DNA of 64,000 bases from Pseudomonas fluorescens (GTDB lineage: Bacteria > Pseudomonadota > Gammaproteobacteria > Pseudomonadales > Pseudomonadaceae), in the NCBI RefSeq assembly GCF_002022275.1, contig NZ_MSDF01000059.1, positions 36,602 through 100,601 on the forward strand, read 5' to 3'. Positions 62,399 to 64,000 of the stretch are shown here, one piece after another. Position 1 is the stretch's first letter, and each line of letters opens with the position of its first letter. Position numbers and translations under genes: made by a program. Under the pieces are notes generated by a model. The model was not told the DNA's origin, ran no database searches, and was given only the letters and a program-made list of their open reading frames with translations.

Positions 62399-63565
62399 AT
62401 GAATCCTGATATCCCTCTTCAACTTCTGGGCGGCATCACGGCGCGGGAATTCCTGCGCGACTACTGGCAGAAAAAACCGCTGCTGATCCGCCAGGCCATC
62501 CCGGATTTCGAAAGCCCGATCGACGCCGACGAACTGGCAGGTTTAGCCCTGGAAGAAGAAGTCGAATCGCGCATGGTGATCGAGCACGGCGAGCGTCCTT
62601 GGGAGCTGCGCCGTGGCCCGTTTGCTGAAGACGCATTCAGCACCCTGCCCGAGCGCGAGTGGACCCTGCTGGTGCAGGCCGTCGACCAGTTCGTACCGGA
62701 AGTGGCCGAACTGCTGGAGCAGTTCCGCTTCCTGCCAAGCTGGCGCATTGACGATGTAATGATCAGCTTCGCCGCACCCGGCGGCAGCGTGGGCCCGCAC
62801 TTCGACAACTACGACGTGTTCCTGCTGCAAGCCCAGGGCAAGCGCAACTGGAAGATTGGCCAGATGTGCAGCTCCGAAAGCCCGCTGCTGCAGCATGCCG
62901 ACCTGCGCATCCTCGCCGACTTCGAAGAAAGCGCCGAATGGGTGCTGGAACCGGGCGACATGCTCTACCTGCCGCCGCGCCTGGCGCACTTCGGGATTGC
63001 CGAAGACGACTGCATGACCTACTCGGTGGGCTTTCGCGCACCGAGCGCCGCTGAAGTACTGACCCACTTCACCGACTTCCTCAGCCAGTACCTGACGGAC
63101 GAAGAGCGCTACACTGATGCTGACGCACAGCCTGTCAGCGACCCGCACCAGATTCAGAGCGATGCCCTGGACCGCCTCAAAGGCCTGCTGGCCGAGCACA
63201 TGAGCGACGAGCGCATGTTGCTGACCTGGTTCGGCCAGTTCATGACCGAGCCGCGCTACCCGGAAATGGTGGCAGGCGAGGAACTGGGCGAAGACGAGTT
63301 CATCAGCGCCCTGCAAGACGGCGCCATCCTGGTGCGCAACCCAAGTGCACGCATGGCCTGGTCGGAAGTCGACGATGACGTGCTGCTGTTCGCCAGCGGC
63401 CAGAGCCGTTACCTGCCAGGCAAGTTGCGCGAACTGCTGAAAATGATTTGCGCCGCCGACGCCCTGCATGCCGAAAACCTCGGCCCGTGGCTCGCGGATG
63501 AAGATGGCCGTGATTTGCTGTGCGAACTGGTCAAGCAAGGAAGCCTGGGTTTTGCCGATGAATAG
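62399..63565 (+). CDS. roxA: Ribosomal protein uL16 3-hydroxylase / cupin oxygenase RoxA (YcfD)
   Basis: The 388-residue 2-oxoglutarate/Fe(II) oxygenase hydroxylates an Arg of ribosomal protein L16 (E. coli YcfD). The cupin iron site is GPHFDNYDVFLLQAQGKRNWKIG (His and Asp at about residues 133-135) with the distal His in PPRLAHFGIAEDD. The C-terminal winged-helix region follows. It overlaps the GNAT gene by 8 bp. Confidence 0.93.
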   Translation: MNPDIPLQLLGGITAREFLRDYWQKKPLLIRQAIPDFESPIDADELAGLALEEEVESRMVIEHGERPWELRRGPFAEDAFSTLPEREWTLLVQAVDQFVPEVAELLEQFRFLPSWRIDDVMISFAAPGGSVGPHFDNYDVFLLQAQGKRNWKIGQMCSSESPLLQHADLRILADFEESAEWVLEPGDMLYLPPRLAHFGIAEDDCMTYSVGFRAPSAAEVLTHFTDFLSQYLTDEERYTDADAQPVSDPHQIQSDALDRLKGLLAEHMSDERMLLTWFGQFMTEPRYPEMVAGEELGEDEFISALQDGAILVRNPSARMAWSEVDDDVLLFASGQSRYLPGKLRELLKMICAADALHAENLGPWLADEDGRDLLCELVKQGSLGFADE

Positions 63566-63980
63566 ACTTCACGTAAGTGTCGCGGACTGGCGAAAGGATA
63601 TCGACGAGATTCGGCGCATTCGTGAGGCGGTGTTTATCGCCGAACAATCGGTTCCACCGGAGCTGGAATGGGACGCCGAAGACGCGGGTGCGGTGCACTT
63701 CCTCGCGTTTGAAGGCGACTTTCCGATAGGCACGGCGCGCTTGCTGCCCACCGGCGAAATTGGCCGCGTGTCGGTCCTCAAGGATTGGCGCGGGCTGAAT
63801 GTCGGCGACAAGCTGATGGACGCGGTGATCGGCGTGGCCGAGAAACGCGGGCAAACCACGCAGTTCCTCAGTGCGCAGGTGTATGCGGCGCCGTTCTATG
63901 AGCGGCTGGGTTTCAAGATTGTCAGTGATGAGTTTCTTGAAGTCGGCATTCCGCATGTGGATATGGTGCGCGAGGGCTGA
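63558..63980 (+). CDS. GNAT family N-acetyltransferase
   Basis: The 140-residue protein has REAVFIAEQSVPPELEWD near residue 20, then AFEGDFPIGTARLLPTGEIGRVSVLKDWRGLNVGDKLMDAVIG, which contains the V-x-x-x-x-R-G-x-x-V/I acetyl-CoA loop, and AAPFYERLGFKIVSDEFLEVGIPHVDM. It resembles ElaA/YjcF-type acetyltransferases. Substrate unknown. Its ATG lies within the roxA stop region. Confidence 0.88.
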   Translation: MNRLHVSVADWRKDIDEIRRIREAVFIAEQSVPPELEWDAEDAGAVHFLAFEGDFPIGTARLLPTGEIGRVSVLKDWRGLNVGDKLMDAVIGVAEKRGQTTQFLSAQVYAAPFYERLGFKIVSDEFLEVGIPHVDMVREG

Positions 63981-63989
63981 CCTGACTCC

Positions 63990-64000
63990 CTGTGGCGAGC
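63990..64000 (+). repeat. Beginning of a REP element cut by the window edge
   Basis: CTGTGGCGAGC equals the first 11 bases of the arm of the 40935-41070 palindrome. Only this much is visible. Confidence 0.45.

Overview
The window comes from a Pseudomonas of the P. fluorescens group. The evidence is the GC-rich coding bias, a gacS-ldhA pair whose phospho-acceptor residues fall exactly at H294/D717/H863, an unbroken tusDCBE-trpD2-cysG-serS-crcB-rarA-lolA-ftsK-aat-bpt-infA-clpA-clpS-cspD-icd-idh-nudJ-mnmA-hflD-purB series, and many REP/REPIN-type palindromes of the kind seen in these genomes. Most of the window is ordinary core chromosome. Two stretches are accessory.

1-11.5 kb: one dense plus-strand operon. 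It begins with the end of an ebo/edb cluster (TatD-like EboB end, EboE, EboF). It continues without a gap (22 bp overlap) into six secreted or cytosolic genes of no established function. Two of these (3977-6337 and 8634-10442) look like free-standing versions of the N-terminal half of VioB/RebD/StaD, the dimerising oxidases of violacein and staurosporine-type biosynthesis, without the C-terminal ferritin-like half. Each is preceded by a paralogous signal-peptide protein with one CxxCH haem-c motif, so the pair has been duplicated. A cysteine-rich secreted protein lies between the pairs and an SMP-30/gluconolactonase-like propeller closes the operon. ebo genes are linked in the literature to moving a biosynthetic precursor to the periplasm, and the edb genes to a GacS-controlled nematode deterrent. 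This is the best candidate in the window for an undescribed system.

11.5-15.3 kb: a small monooxygenase, an acidic small protein, a lipoprotein, a DUF1993 gene, a probable C4-type phage antisense RNA locus, a chimeric integrase remnant and a tRNA-Ser(UGA). This is an eroded prophage at a tRNA.

15.4-25.7 kb: BI-1/YccA, then a minus-strand envelope block (exbB-exbD-lpxK-UPF0434-kdsB-LMW-PTP-murB), comEC, DUF2062 and an OmpR/EnvZ-type two-component pair. 25.9-41.1 kb: gacS, ldhA, small conserved genes, a TlpA-like lipoprotein, arsC, wrbA, a Tag-like glycosylase, ttcA, Yip1, SprT, a CaiB-family transferase, tusDCBE-trpD2 (2-thiouridine) and a glutathionyl-hydroquinone reductase, with REPINs between transcription units and an unusual 170-nt palindrome at the end. 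41.1-64 kb: sirohaem synthase, serS, fluoride exporter, rarA, lolA, ftsK, the N-degron genes (aat, bpt, clpA, clpS), infA, cspD, two unrelated isocitrate dehydrogenases head to head, nudJ-mnmA-hflD, purB, and roxA with an overlapping GNAT gene. trxB, which I recall between ftsK and aat in P. aeruginosa, is absent here.

All family assignments were made by eye from the translated sequence and memory of the families; no search was run.
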